NCBI RefSeq assembly: GCF_009494395.1
Contig: NZ_VZCB01000043.1
Span: forward strand, 1-50,199
DNA: 50,199 nt
Direction: 5' to 3'
DNA from: Segatella copri
Lineage (GTDB): Bacteria; Bacteroidota; Bacteroidia; Bacteroidales; Bacteroidaceae
Below are positions 23,079 through 32,382 of the stretch, one piece after another (positions within the stretch are counted from its first letter, which is position 1; each line of letters begins with the position of its first letter). The notes beneath the pieces are model-generated. The model did no database searches. It was not told where the DNA came from and saw only the letters and a program-made list of their open reading frames with translations. The translations under genes were made by a program, and so were the position numbers.

Positions 23079-25637
23079 TTACTTTTTATTTTTGCTCCCT
23101 AAATTCAGTACTTTTCCTGCCTGATTTACCTTTTGAGCAAAGGCGAGGCTCTTGCTGATACCACTTACATCCCAATCCCTGCAATAGGCTTCGATGGCTT
23201 GCTGATGATTGCATTTCAACTCTCGCTTGTAGAGTTTTAATGCTTCCTTCTCCGCTCGTTCCGTGGTGTAGGTCATATAGCACTCATGCGGTTCTTCCAC
23301 ACCATACACATTACTTGTCTGTCCTCGCCTGATAAAGACCTCACGGAAGAAACTGCGTCCTTCCTTATTCTCCAAACGGTTGATGGTGAATATCTTCTTG
23401 CAGTCCACATTGGTCAAACCGAGTATCGCCTTGATGGTGTCAAAGCGTTCCTTGAACTTGCTCTGGTCGAGCAACATCACCACATCCGAATTGTTGATGA
23501 TGGCTTCCTTCACTATCTCGCTGCCGATGATGTCCTGTATCTCCTGTGTCACCACACCCACGCTTGCCCAGAACTTTCTGGCGGTCTTATACAGATATTT
23601 TATGTATTCCGCCATCATGGGCGAGGCGATGGCTTTCCATGCCTCCTCGATGATGAGCATCTTTCGGTTCTTTTTGATGCGCATCTTCTGCAGGAACACG
23701 TCCATGATGATGAGTGTCACCAGTGGAAAGAGCAATGGATCATCCTTGATACTGTCGATTTCGAAGACGATGAAGGTCTCATCAAACAGACTGCTGTCCA
23801 TATTCTCATTCAGCGTCACATCATGGCTGCCTCCTTTATAGAAGTCCTTCAACAGATAGTTGTAGGATGACAGGTCTATGCCATGCAGACCATTCTCCTC
23901 GCATATCTTCGGCAGTCGCTCAGTACTGAACTCATAGAAGCTGTTGAAACAGAGGTTGCTCACTCGCTTGGTGGTGAAGTAGGCATCATAATACTCGTTG
24001 ATGACTTGTTCTATCAGTCTGTCTTCGGTCTTGCTCACTGTGCCTTGACTTCCTTTCCATATCAGCATCACCAGGTTCTTCAGGAATCCCAACTTCTCGA
24101 TGTTCCATTCCTCTCGCTTGATTTTGAAAGGGTTCATCGTGATAGGATGTTCTTCTGTGTAGGATATGTATTTGCCTCCAAAGTATTCACATAGTCCCTC
24201 ATACGAGTTTCCTGTATCTACCAACACGATGTCGGTGTCCTGCTCATGGGCTTGGCGCACCATGGAGTTTACATAAAAACTCTTGCCGCTTCCCGAAGGA
24301 CCGAGTACGAAGAAGTTGCTGTTGTCGGTCAACTTATTCTTTCCTTCCTTCCCCGATATATCGATGGCTACTGGCACTCCTTGGCGGTCGGTATAATAAA
24401 CCTTGAAGGGTGTGTCTTCGCTATGCACAATCTTTTCCTTGTACATCAAGCAAGTGGCAGCGTCGCCCAAGGTCATAAATCTGTCGTAGTCGGCATTCAT
24501 CCCATAACAGTTGCCGGGGAATGAGTTGACAAACAATTCCAACTGGTTATAGGCTCGCTTCGAGATATGGAAGCCCATCCTGCCAAAGGCATTCTCCAGA
24601 TGGTTGGTGCACTTCTGTATATCCGTGTCGGGCTTCACCGTCACTATCAGATTATAGTGGGTATATACCAGCTGCTTGTTTTCTCTCGCTATCACCTCCT
24701 GCACTCGCTTGATGTCCTCCACGGCTATCAAGTTGCTTGGGTTTGGCATACTGGCATGGCGGTTCTTCTTTTTGTCTAGCAGGGCAAGCTCACGCTTCTG
24801 ATTCGGCACAAAGATGATTTGGTTATACACCACACTCTCCACACCTGGAATGCTGTCCACTAATGCCACCAAGTCCACAGGCATACTTGTGTTGTTCACC
24901 TCGATGTTGGTAAACGGACGGATTTGTGTCGGCAAGTTGGCGCAATCCACATCCACAAGACTATATACCTTGCAGCGTCTGTCACCCATACCTATCATCT
25001 CGTCATCCACCTTGAATCCTGTCATGCTCACCATCTTGTCACGGAAGTTCATGGCAAAGAAGCGGTCAACATACAGACTTGCCTCCTGCTTGTTCAGAAA
25101 CTCCGACTTGATACCGGCATCTTTCAGTTGGTCTTGCACCTTTCTGATTTTCACCAGGAAATCTCGCCACTTCTTGCTGTCGAAAGACATCAGACGGCTC
25201 TTCTTGTTCTCCTGCGTAATGGTCAGATAGGTCATGCTGTCCGTATATTCTCTTCCGTTGAAATAGTGGAAATAGGATTCTGACAGGAACTCATGTCCCT
25301 TGCCACTCTCATCCTTGAACTGCCTTCGGGTAAAGATGTCCTGTTTGTGCAGGGCATAGCCTTCACCCAGAGTCTGTGCGATGGCAGCAAACAGGTTGGT
25401 GAACTCATAATAGCTGTCTATATTGGCAGAATACTTCTGCACAGGGTTCTCCATTTTCAGAATGGCAGAATATTCTCCAGTCTTGGTATAGAGCACACCG
25501 ATACCGTCCGTGTCTTCCACGGAGAAGTAGATGTCCTGAAAGATTTTCTTCCGCTTGCCACCAGTGCCAAAGGCATAGACCGATATGGCCATGCCAATGC
25601 AGGTTGCCACGAAAAATAAGATTACATATAGTACCAT
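23079..25637 (-). CDS. traG: TraG-family conjugation ATPase (VirB4-like)
   Basis: This 852-residue protein powers the type IV secretion channel from the inner membrane. An N-terminal membrane segment (VILFFVATCIGMAISVYAFG) is followed by the VirB4 N-domain, a Walker A GPSGSGKSF near residue 445 and a Walker B KMLIIEEAW near residue 660. The full length appears intact. It lies 6 bases upstream of traI and directly downstream of a lipoprotein gene in the leftward tra operon. Confidence 0.95.
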   Translation of the reverse strand: MVLYVILFFVATCIGMAISVYAFGTGGKRKKIFQDIYFSVEDTDGIGVLYTKTGEYSAILKMENPVQKYSANIDSYYEFTNLFAAIAQTLGEGYALHKQDIFTRRQFKDESGKGHEFLSESYFHYFNGREYTDSMTYLTITQENKKSRLMSFDSKKWRDFLVKIRKVQDQLKDAGIKSEFLNKQEASLYVDRFFAMNFRDKMVSMTGFKVDDEMIGMGDRRCKVYSLVDVDCANLPTQIRPFTNIEVNNTSMPVDLVALVDSIPGVESVVYNQIIFVPNQKRELALLDKKKNRHASMPNPSNLIAVEDIKRVQEVIARENKQLVYTHYNLIVTVKPDTDIQKCTNHLENAFGRMGFHISKRAYNQLELFVNSFPGNCYGMNADYDRFMTLGDAATCLMYKEKIVHSEDTPFKVYYTDRQGVPVAIDISGKEGKNKLTDNSNFFVLGPSGSGKSFYVNSMVRQAHEQDTDIVLVDTGNSYEGLCEYFGGKYISYTEEHPITMNPFKIKREEWNIEKLGFLKNLVMLIWKGSQGTVSKTEDRLIEQVINEYYDAYFTTKRVSNLCFNSFYEFSTERLPKICEENGLHGIDLSSYNYLLKDFYKGGSHDVTLNENMDSSLFDETFIVFEIDSIKDDPLLFPLVTLIIMDVFLQKMRIKKNRKMLIIEEAWKAIASPMMAEYIKYLYKTARKFWASVGVVTQEIQDIIGSEIVKEAIINNSDVVMLLDQSKFKERFDTIKAILGLTNVDCKKIFTINRLENKEGRSFFREVFIRRGQTSNVYGVEEPHECYMTYTTERAEKEALKLYKRELKCNHQQAIEAYCRDWDVSGISKSLAFAQKVNQAGKVLNLGSKNKK

Positions 25638-25643
25638 ATTCGT

Positions 25644-25967
25644 TTATTCTTCTGTTTCTTCGGATGATTGATGATTTTCTCCCATACTGGATGATTTGTT
25701 GTCATTCTCTTGATAAGAGGTATTGGAACTTTCTTCGCTATAAAGGGTTGATACACTATCTTTTGCTGTGGAATCCATCCTGTTTATTGGTGTTTCCACG
25801 GTTGCAGGATGTTCTTCGGTCTCTCTCGCCCAAGCTGCCCTTGCCTTGTCAGCACTCCTCATGGCATCCAATGTGGGTGGCGTGTAGGTCTTATCCTTGC
25901 AAGAAATTAGCAATATGCCAGTCAATGCCATCATGATGGTGTTTTTTGCTTTCATGCTCATAACCAT
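25644..25967 (-). CDS. Small lipoprotein in the tra operon
   Basis: This 107-residue protein has a signal peptide and lipobox (ALTGILLISCKDK). The mature part is Ser/Glu/Asn-rich and probably disordered. It lies between traF and traG and overlaps neither. The ATG at 25955 is an alternative start. It may be an entry-exclusion or envelope-spacer protein; there is no homology evidence. Confidence 0.65.
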   Translation of the reverse strand: MVMSMKAKNTIMMALTGILLISCKDKTYTPPTLDAMRSADKARAAWARETEEHPATVETPINRMDSTAKDSVSTLYSEESSNTSYQENDNKSSSMGENHQSSEETEE

Positions 25968-26012
25968 TCTTTTATGTCAAAGATGCGATACTTTCGGCTG
26001 GAAACAAATAAT

Positions 26013-26048
26013 GGTAGGCTCACGCCCTTGGGGGAGAATGAGCCTACC
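26013..26048 (-). terminator. Perfect 10-base hairpin inside the tra operon
   Basis: GGTAGGCTCA pairs with TGAGCCTACC across a 16-base loop, between traF and the lipoprotein gene. It has no T-tract, so it is more likely an mRNA processing or attenuation element than a full terminator. Confidence 0.5.
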
Positions 26049-26113
26049 AGTCGTTCACTTTCTACTTGTCATCCACATCTTGGTCATGTCGATACTTTTT
26101 TTGTTTCACATTT

Positions 26114-26416
26114 TTATATGCGCTTGCTGTAGGCATAGATAAACACTCCTTGGTCGTTCTTCTTGGTATGCAGTCCCTTCCGTTGTTTGAACATGATGAG
26201 ACCTGCACCCGTAGTGATTGCCACGACCAACACTATCAGTCCTGCAATGATACCCATCAGACAGTAGGCGGCAATGAAGCCGATGATGGCTCCTCCTGCC
26301 GTGGCTGCTGCCCAATAGATGTACCGCCCCTGTATTCCCATGAATTCAAGGGGCTTCTGGAGTCCCTTGAACAGTGGGTAGTCGGGGTAGCGGATTTCCT
26401 GTTCTTCTCTTGCCAT
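26114..26416 (-). CDS. traF: TraF (DUF4133) conjugation membrane protein
   Basis: This 100-residue DUF4133 protein begins with the family motif YPDYPLFKGLQKPLEFMGIQ, followed by two membrane helices (YIYWAAATAGGAIIGFIAAY, IIAGLIVLVVAITTGAGLIM). It is a VirB3-like component of the Bacteroidetes transfer channel. It lies between the split second traE and traG, as in CTnDOT. Confidence 0.93.
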   Translation of the reverse strand: MAREEQEIRYPDYPLFKGLQKPLEFMGIQGRYIYWAAATAGGAIIGFIAAYCLMGIIAGLIVLVVAITTGAGLIMFKQRKGLHTKKNDQGVFIYAYSKRI

Positions 26417-26467
26417 TCTTCACGTCGTTTCTCTATTACTGAATATGCACTGAATAACTCTCACTCG

Positions 26468-26559
26468 TTAGTTGGTCACACCGAAGAACAATGGCAATGC
26501 CTGTGCTGCTGCCACGAGGAAGATACATGCTCCTACAATCATCATGATCTTCTTCTTGA
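26468..26559 (-). pseudogene. traE: 3' part of the second traE (DUF4134), split by an insertion
   Basis: FKKKIMMIVGACIFLVAAAQ followed by ALPLFFGVTN is the C-terminal end of a DUF4134 protein. Its N-terminal ~100 residues are at 35960-36252, 9.4 kb away. The frame continues rightward into element sequence (to 26734) but that part is not traE. Confidence 0.8.
26553..26559. other. Left attachment core of the nested mobilizable element
   Basis: TTCTTGA here and at 35960-35966 marks the two ends of the insertion. Joining the flanks across one copy restores an uninterrupted traE frame (NNEEQDVKKKIMMIVGAC). Element sequence beside the core (ATCTTGCTGATTGTTC) resembles the target side (ATCCTGCTCCTCATTGTTC), as expected of paired core-binding sites. 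Confidence 0.65.
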
Positions 26560-26951
26560 AATCTTGCTGATTGTTCGTAACGTACTGATAATCAACACTG
26601 ATTGGAATGATAAAATGACGAAAGAAACAAATTAGGAACAACATAATTGAGAAACCCCAAAATGAAAGTATGGGAAAACAAAAATTAACATAGAAAACAA
26701 CGGAATTTTTCCGATTTTGGCATTCATAAATCAACTACAAAAGAAGAATCTTATAAGTAGCCACATCTGTTTTCATTTTAACAGAATATAGTGATATGCA
26801 AGATAAATAGGGAAAGAGTCACTGTAAATCATACAAAAATCAATGGGATTTCCAATTAGACAAATAATTTTCGCTTTTTATAATGATTTTCGGATTTAAC
26901 AAACGATATCTGGAGAAGAATGAGTATTTTTGCAACCGAAAACAAAAATAA
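26560..26951. other. Gene-free end of the nested element
   Basis: This AT-rich sequence has no gene. A rightward -7-like box (TATTTTTG, near 26925-26932) precedes the toxin remnant. Confidence 0.4.
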
Positions 26952-27155
26952 TATACGCAATGGCTTACGGAAAATCGTTTGTCAAGATTCCAAAATAGAA
27001 TCACTCCGTCTTGGATAAGAGATATGGGTGACAATGATATTTTAGGTAAACATGGAGGTGGACCTCATGTGAATTTTGAAACACTGAAGCCAAATCCCAA
27101 CAAACCTAGAAAGATGATGGTTGATCAAAATTATCATGTTTTCATAACCGAATAA
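26952..27155 (+). pseudogene. C-terminal remnant of a polymorphic toxin
   Basis: An open frame without a proper start encodes QNRITPSWIRDMGDNDILGK and then HGGGPHVNFETLKPNPNKP, ending FITE. The GGGPHVNFE pattern and the SUKH immunity gene directly downstream are typical of a toxin C-terminus from an RHS-type protein. Only about 65 codons remain, so it is an orphan or inactive toxin tip. Confidence 0.5.
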
Positions 27156-27210
27156 TAGAATGAAACACATGGAGAGTTACTAAACAGAAATCCAAATAAA
27201 GATTAAAAAA

Positions 27211-27249
27211 TTTGTGTCCTGCTCAGTTATAACTGAACAGGGCACAAAA
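27211..27249 (+). terminator. Long hairpin between toxin remnant and immunity gene
   Basis: TTTGTGTCCTGCTCAGT pairs with ACTGAACAGGGCACAAA with one mismatch and one wobble. A-rich and T-rich flanks allow termination of the upstream transcript. Confidence 0.6.
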
Positions 27250-27266
27250 TCAAACGTTACTTTGAT

Positions 27267-27851
27267 ATGAAAGATTATTCAGAAATAAAAGAATTACTCC
27301 TGAAATTTTCATTTCTAGGAATAGAAAATAGTAAATCAACTGGTGCAATGTTGATTGGTAGGGCTCCGCACATTGCGGAAAATGCGTGGCTAAATCGGCT
27401 ATATTCACCAATAGACAAAATAGAAATATTTAAATTGGAGGATGGTATTAATAAAAAGATTCCAGCATCATATGTTGATTTCTTGACCGACTTTTCAAAT
27501 GGTCTAAATATCCTTGGAGATACCCTGTGTCTGTTTGGATATCGCTCTAATTATATGAGAACTGTTGATTTTTCATGGCAACCTTATAGTTTAGTAAGTT
27601 TAAATAAGTATGATAAGCCAAGAAATTCAACAGAAGATATGTTGTTTATCGGCAGTTATGATTGGGATGGTTCTCTATTATATATGACTACCGATGAGAA
27701 AATACACTTTTGTCATACTGATGACTCAACAAGTTTGTTTGTATGGGATTCGCTTTCCTCAATGTTAATCAGTGAACTGAAGCGCCTTTATAATATTTTC
27801 GATTCGCATGGCATTCAAATAGATGACACGCAAGTCACTACTCCTATTTGA
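27267..27851 (+). CDS. SUKH (SMI1/KNR4) superfamily immunity protein
   Basis: This 194-residue cytoplasmic protein has the SUKH core, with IPASYVDFLTDFSNGLNILG followed by LCLFGYR and the W-D-G-S-L-L-Y-M strand. SUKH proteins neutralise diverse polymorphic toxins by direct binding. It follows the toxin tip remnant and precedes RHS debris, so it is an orphan immunity gene, possibly still protective against related toxins. Its AT-rich composition differs from the neighbouring mobilization genes. Confidence 0.75.
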   Translation: MKDYSEIKELLLKFSFLGIENSKSTGAMLIGRAPHIAENAWLNRLYSPIDKIEIFKLEDGINKKIPASYVDFLTDFSNGLNILGDTLCLFGYRSNYMRTVDFSWQPYSLVSLNKYDKPRNSTEDMLFIGSYDWDGSLLYMTTDEKIHFCHTDDSTSLFVWDSLSSMLISELKRLYNIFDSHGIQIDDTQVTTPI

Positions 27852-27857
27852 TGAGAA

Positions 27858-28496
27858 TTGGGTTTTATGATGACCGACGGACATAGGGACAACAGTGTCG
27901 GTGAGCGTAAGCTTATCTTGGACGAGGAGAACCGTCTGCTTTCAGTGGACGATAACGGTTTCGTGTCCAACTATTGGTATGACGCTGATGGTGAGCGTAC
28001 CGTGAAGACTTCCGGCGAAAGCGATCAGGTCTATGTCAACGGAGTATTCTCCGGAGGCTCGACCAACACCGCGAAGTTCTCGCTCTACGTAAGTCCTTAC
28101 CTTGTCGCAAATCAGGGTGGTCGCTACACCAAGCATATATACGCTGGTTCGCAGCGAATCGTATCGAAAGTCGGAGATTTCGCCTCCTAAGGTTCTTGAC
28201 CCACGCCGTATAGAATATGGCGGAAACGAGACTGATGGACTGTCAGTTGACTACAAATCCAGGTACACTGCATAGCAACAGGTAATCAAAAACCACTACC
28301 GATTCTTTGATGTATTCTACAACTGTACGGACAACAACAACTATGCCGATGGCGAGGAATTCTGCTGCAACGACGGCACATTGGAGGCTGCTCAGACCAA
28401 AGCAATGAGGAAGGCTCAGAGTCGCGCGGTTGCCAAGTCTTTCAAAGACCCCGACAACTACGAGAATCTCCAGTTCTTCTATCATCCCGACCATCT
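27858..28496 (+). pseudogene. RHS-repeat protein fragment, broken by frameshift and stops
   Basis: The segment encodes RHS-core sequence: LDEENRLLSVDDNGFVSNYW, YVSPYLVANQGGRYTKHIYA, DPRRIEYGGNETDGLSVDYK and FFYHPDHL (the conserved site next to the toxin junction). A frameshift and stop lie after the GDFAS at 28190 and a CAG-to-TAG type stop lies near 28268. The YHPDHL site is followed at once by unrelated sequence. It is debris of a polymorphic toxin gene. Confidence 0.75.
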
Positions 28497-28705
28497 CCAC
28501 GGACAAGAGTTTCAACATCAAGATTACCACTCCTCAGATTATCGGTTACTATCTGCAAGCGACACCGGCAGACAAGAGTTCCATCATGGACGAGATATCC
28601 GATGATGAAATGGCAGCAGGATTTGTAACCATATCTAAGTTTGTGGAAGACTACAAGAAACTCCTCCAGGCTATGAACAAGAATAATACTGAACAACAGA
28701 ATTAG
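28496..28705 (+). pseudogene. 3' fragment of an unidentified gene fused to RHS debris
   Basis: From about 28496 a frame encodes TDKSFNIKITTPQIIGYYLQ and then DEISDDEMAAGFVTISKFVE before a stop. It lacks a start and joins the RHS fragment abruptly, so it is a remnant. No family is recognised. Confidence 0.45.
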
Positions 28706-28730
28706 TATTAACCATTAAAAATGAAATATA

Positions 28731-28958
28731 ATGTGTTATGGGAATAAATTAAACCAGAATAGACCTAAACATTGTATAACTCCATTTCCAACCCCCAATA
28801 ATTTCTGTGGAGGGTTCGCTTTGAATGCGGTCTTGGTGGATCTGGGAAGTGACACGTATCCCATAGAGGTTTATATGCGGATACAGGACTATCAGAATAA
28901 AGAGATTATTGAACCAAAATTGCCTAATTTTAAGTGCAAAATTAATGTTAGGCAGTAA
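28731..28958 (+). CDS. Short protein with papain-like cysteine motif, probably truncated
   Basis: This 75-residue protein contains NNFCGGFALNAVLVDLGSD, which resembles the catalytic-Cys helix of C39/papain-like peptidases, but it ends before any His or Asp partner could occur. It is probably the head of a toxin domain cut at the boundary with the mobilization operon. Confidence 0.4.
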   Translation: MCYGNKLNQNRPKHCITPFPTPNNFCGGFALNAVLVDLGSDTYPIEVYMRIQDYQNKEIIEPKLPNFKCKINVRQ

Positions 28959-28968
28959 CTCGTCTATC

Positions 28969-29571
28969 TCATATATAGTTCTGTGCAATTATCATTCCAA
29001 CACCTCCTGCAACCACAAAAATACCAATCGTAAAGAAGAACCAGAAGAACCACTGTGCATAGTGACCGAGATAGCAGCCATCATATTCTTTGTATCGTTC
29101 ACGGACTTTTTTCCGTTCATCAGCAAACATGGAATTGACATCACGGATATGCTTCTGCATCTGTGCGGTCATCCATTGGCGTTCTTTGGCAAACAGTTCT
29201 TGGATTTTCTGCCAGTCAGCATCATTGACATTTACAGACACCTTTAATTTTGTGGGAGCATTTTCCAAGACTTTGTCTATGTGCTGATTGATGGTATCAA
29301 CCTTTTTGCCGATAGTAGTCACAGCGCCGCCTAATTGGGCTTCCGCACGCTGATATTGCTGAATGGCAGACTCCAGTTCAAGTGTGGCATTGATAAAGGT
29401 ATTGGTAGCCTTATCAATGTCTTCACTCAACTGCTTCAACTCTGGAACACGGTTTACAAGTCCGTCTTCGGCTTGCTGTTCTTCGACCTCGTTTTCGACA
29501 TCATTCATCATGTTGTCAAAGTCGGATCTTTCTTCTGTGTCTATGTTTATCTTGCTTTTTCTGATAGCCAT
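28969..29571 (-). CDS. Mobilization accessory protein with C-terminal membrane anchor
   Basis: This 200-residue protein has a long helical, coiled-coil-like region (residues about 40-110, including TFINATLELESAIQQYQRAE) and one C-terminal transmembrane helix (WFFWFFFTIGIFVVAGGVGM). It follows the relaxase gene by 12 bases in a leftward operon. Third genes of this type accompany Bacteroides mobilization modules; it could tether the relaxosome to the inner membrane. Confidence 0.65.
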   Translation of the reverse strand: MAIRKSKINIDTEERSDFDNMMNDVENEVEEQQAEDGLVNRVPELKQLSEDIDKATNTFINATLELESAIQQYQRAEAQLGGAVTTIGKKVDTINQHIDKVLENAPTKLKVSVNVNDADWQKIQELFAKERQWMTAQMQKHIRDVNSMFADERKKVRERYKEYDGCYLGHYAQWFFWFFFTIGIFVVAGGVGMIIAQNYI

Positions 29572-29583
29572 ATTGTCATTGAT

Positions 29584-30816
29584 TTATCGGTGGAAACTTC
29601 TACTGCGTGGTTTAGGCTTGCACATGGAATGAGCCATCTGTGCGCAACGGTGGGCAAACTTCCATTCATCTTCATCGTCTTTCTTACCCCAACCAGAAGA
29701 AGGAGCTGAACCGCCACCGCCACATGACTCAGACATGGAAGTGGCTGCGTCAATATACCCTGCAAACAACAGCATCGCTACATGGGCTACATTCTCTGTT
29801 GTCGCTATATCATTATCCTCTGGAATCTGAACCTCATTAGTAAAGACATCTTTGACAGAGTTCGGAATCCACACCTTCTTGACTCCATCGCCAATGTTGA
29901 TTGTGAATGCCGTTTGTGCAAGTTGAACTTGTGCCTTTGGTTGTGATGCAGTTGGAGTTTGAACGATAGGACGAACTGGGCGAGGCGTTGAAGCAACGGA
30001 TGGAGAAGCTGGCTTTGTCTTGACTTGCGTTGGTGTTGGGTGCAGTTTCTTCCATGTGTCTTCTATCTTTGACACCATGTACTTTCTGCCAATCTCAGAA
30101 GCCTTGAACACGGAAGCATTCTTGCCGACTGTGTAGCCGACAAGTTTCCGCTGCCTGTCGTAACGAGGTTTAACCTCATAACCTTTCATACGCAACAGAT
30201 TGAAATATCTGTCAATGTTGAACTGCTGCATATCTTTGAGGATATGTTCGCAATCCTCCGCAAGCTCCACTTTCCGCATATTCCGAATCTCCTGCGGTTG
30301 TTCCCACCCATGACACATATTGATGATTTCCGCAGCCTTCATTGCCCGAAGGTGAATGTCGTGTACATCATTGGTCTTACCCTCCATATCCACACGACAA
30401 CAATCAATGTGAAGGTGCAGCGTTCCAGACTTGGAGTCAGAGTGCAATCCGCCCACATTCATAGAATTGGTGAAGTTGGTCTTTATCTCATTGGAGAAAC
30501 CGTTGGGTGTAAGTCCAACAGAATCTAAAACTTCCAATGCTTCGTCTTGGAGGTTTGCCCAATCTTCCATCGTGAAGTTTGCAGACTCTTCCTTTGATGG
30601 GGAAAGTACAAAAGTGGTCATGAACCTTTCCAACTTTCTGCCCACCGTCCTTTCCGCTTGATGATACTGGCAATGATGCTTCATCATGTACCAGATGGCG
30701 GTAGGGTCAAGACCATCGGGCATATTGTTCACCTTGACCGTTTTTGCATTCTCCTTTTCCAATGCGTACCTTACGGAATTGCCTCCGTATGATACGACCT
30801 TTGCGAGCATAATCAT
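29584..30816 (-). CDS. Relaxase/mobilization nuclease (MobA-like)
   Basis: This 410-residue protein has N-terminal YGGNSVRYALEKENAKTV, an LHLHIDCCRVD metal-binding motif near residues 131-141, and a basic helical region. It nicks oriT of the nested element. The Pro/Thr-rich linker (residues about 265-310) leads to a C-terminal tail with CGGGGSAPSSGWGKKDDEDE then AHRC, closely matching the tail of the MobV relaxase at 15555-17021. It overlaps the accessory gene upstream by 4 bases. Confidence 0.88.
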   Translation of the reverse strand: MIMLAKVVSYGGNSVRYALEKENAKTVKVNNMPDGLDPTAIWYMMKHHCQYHQAERTVGRKLERFMTTFVLSPSKEESANFTMEDWANLQDEALEVLDSVGLTPNGFSNEIKTNFTNSMNVGGLHSDSKSGTLHLHIDCCRVDMEGKTNDVHDIHLRAMKAAEIINMCHGWEQPQEIRNMRKVELAEDCEHILKDMQQFNIDRYFNLLRMKGYEVKPRYDRQRKLVGYTVGKNASVFKASEIGRKYMVSKIEDTWKKLHPTPTQVKTKPASPSVASTPRPVRPIVQTPTASQPKAQVQLAQTAFTINIGDGVKKVWIPNSVKDVFTNEVQIPEDNDIATTENVAHVAMLLFAGYIDAATSMSESCGGGGSAPSSGWGKKDDEDEWKFAHRCAQMAHSMCKPKPRSRSFHR

Positions 30817-31208
30817 AATTGTTCCTTTGATTGGGTCTGTACGTTTGTTGCGATATTCTCTTCAATGCTATACCAATGTTGGATAAGTCCTGCAACGGCA
30901 TCAATCCACCAACGCATGAACTTCTCATTCTTGAAGAACCGAGCCTTTTCCTCAGCCGTTTTCTTGGATAGCACGTTGCTGATTTTTATCAAATCCGTCC
31001 TTGCGATGGCGAGAGAGTTGAGAGCGTCCACCTCATCCTTGGTAAGCCTCATGCGTGGACGGTGCTTTAAGCCAGTCTCAACGACATAGCGACTCAGGCT
31101 TAACCCACACTCCTTGGCAAGCGTCTGGAGCTGCATCAACTCCTCTTTCGTGCATCGGTAGGTATGGACTTCCGTAGGCGGTTTTCTTATGATGTTCTTC
31201 TTTCTCAT
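30813..31208 (-). CDS. MobC/BmgB-like relaxosome accessory protein
   Basis: This 131-residue protein has a ribbon-helix-helix-like start (VHTYRCTKEELMQLQTLAKE, then CGLSLSRYVVETGL) that should bind oriT and recruit the relaxase. The C-terminal half contains conserved Trp residues (MRWWIDAVAGLIQHW). It overlaps the relaxase start by 4 bases and lies next to the candidate oriT. Confidence 0.85.
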   Translation of the reverse strand: MRKKNIIRKPPTEVHTYRCTKEELMQLQTLAKECGLSLSRYVVETGLKHRPRMRLTKDEVDALNSLAIARTDLIKISNVLSKKTAEEKARFFKNEKFMRWWIDAVAGLIQHWYSIEENIATNVQTQSKEQL

Positions 31209-31493
31209 TTGTCCTTGTCTCTGATTAAAAAGGGATGATTACAAGCATCTTACAAAGGTGGTCACGACTGCGAGCCTGCGAGTAGTCCGAGAAACTTTTA
31301 GGAATACAGAAAGACGGACACGGCTTCTGTATTACAAAAGGATTTCTCGAAAAGTACCTATAAAATGACGGCACTTTTAACAGCCTCCGTCCCCAAGGCT
31401 GCTTAAACGTATAACAGTTGGGCGGTAGCCTATGGCGGTTAATCGTCCTTTGGGATGTTTTTTATGTATGGTGGCTTATTAGCCTCTGTATGC
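31209..31493. other. Candidate oriT of the nested mobilizable element
   Basis: This gene-free stretch of 285 bases lies directly before the mobilization operon. A long imperfect hairpin covers 31288-31349: CGAGAAA/TTTCTCG outside, TTTT/AAAA in the middle, and a perfect AATACAGAA/TTCTGTATT inside (31303-31333). Position and structure suit an oriT; the nick site is not identifiable. Confidence 0.5.
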
Positions 31494-32318
31494 CTATTGG
31501 TTGCCGTTATGGTATTCGTTAGGCTTGTAGCCATTGGCATTAGAACCGTTAGACTGTTGTGTTTGTCCTTCTGCCAGATGCTGTGGATATGTGTTGTGTT
31601 CTCCCTCATTCTGTTTGGCATCTGCTTCTTGTAGGGAAGAAGGATTGCCAACAGACTGTCTGGAGTAGTTTTGTTGTTGGGAAATTCCACCAGTAACAGC
31701 ATCGGAAAGATTGCCATTCGTTCCGACCTTACCCACGCTTCTGTTGTCATTATATGAAGCCGAATTTAGGGAAGAAGAAATATCTGCTGTAGAAGAATTG
31801 TCCTTGTTGTCAGTATCGGATATTCCATTGGCAGAATGCTCATCTTCCTTGTCCGACTTTGTATCATCCTCTGTTGTCGTAACAATTACTCTTGCTTGTG
31901 GAACTTCCGTGTGGATGATTGCAGAGCCATCCGCATTGCGTTTCAATGAAAATCCGTTCTTGACAAATCTTCCGTCCACATACCAACCAGAGAGGGAATG
32001 CAGGGTAATGATGCGGTTGTCTCCAACTTTTTGTGAAGAGGAAATGCCCACAGCCTCCATAGCCTGTAAAATTTTGGGTACGGTCTTGCGGTCTTTATCC
32101 CAGAGTTTGGCAAGTTGGGTATTGTCAACCATACATTGCCCACACAAGATTTCCACTTGTTGGGTCTTGCTGATAGAAACAAGTGTTGTTTCACGTTCAG
32201 CAAGAGAGGCAAGAGACATGAAGCATTCCATGCGGTCAATCTTGTACTTCTTGCAGCGAAGATACTCCATCTGTACATCTGACAGCGTGAAGCAGTAATG
32301 TATCTTTTGTTTATCCAT
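31494..32318 (-). CDS. Winged-helix protein with low-complexity tail
   Basis: In this 274-residue protein, residues about 60-110 (DNTQLAKLWDKDRKTVPKIL, MEAVGISSSQKVGDNRI) form a winged helix like that at 14449-15309. The last 120 residues are rich in Ser, Asn, Gln and Gly and probably disordered. It reads toward the relaxase operon and flanks the candidate oriT, so it is likely a relaxosome or replication partner. Confidence 0.65.
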   Translation of the reverse strand: MDKQKIHYCFTLSDVQMEYLRCKKYKIDRMECFMSLASLAERETTLVSISKTQQVEILCGQCMVDNTQLAKLWDKDRKTVPKILQAMEAVGISSSQKVGDNRIITLHSLSGWYVDGRFVKNGFSLKRNADGSAIIHTEVPQARVIVTTTEDDTKSDKEDEHSANGISDTDNKDNSSTADISSSLNSASYNDNRSVGKVGTNGNLSDAVTGGISQQQNYSRQSVGNPSSLQEADAKQNEGEHNTYPQHLAEGQTQQSNGSNANGYKPNEYHNGNQ

Positions 32319-32382
32319 GTTCCGTGGATTTTGAATATTATAACCATAAATGGCAAGACTGTTTTTCTCAGTAAAGAGAAAA

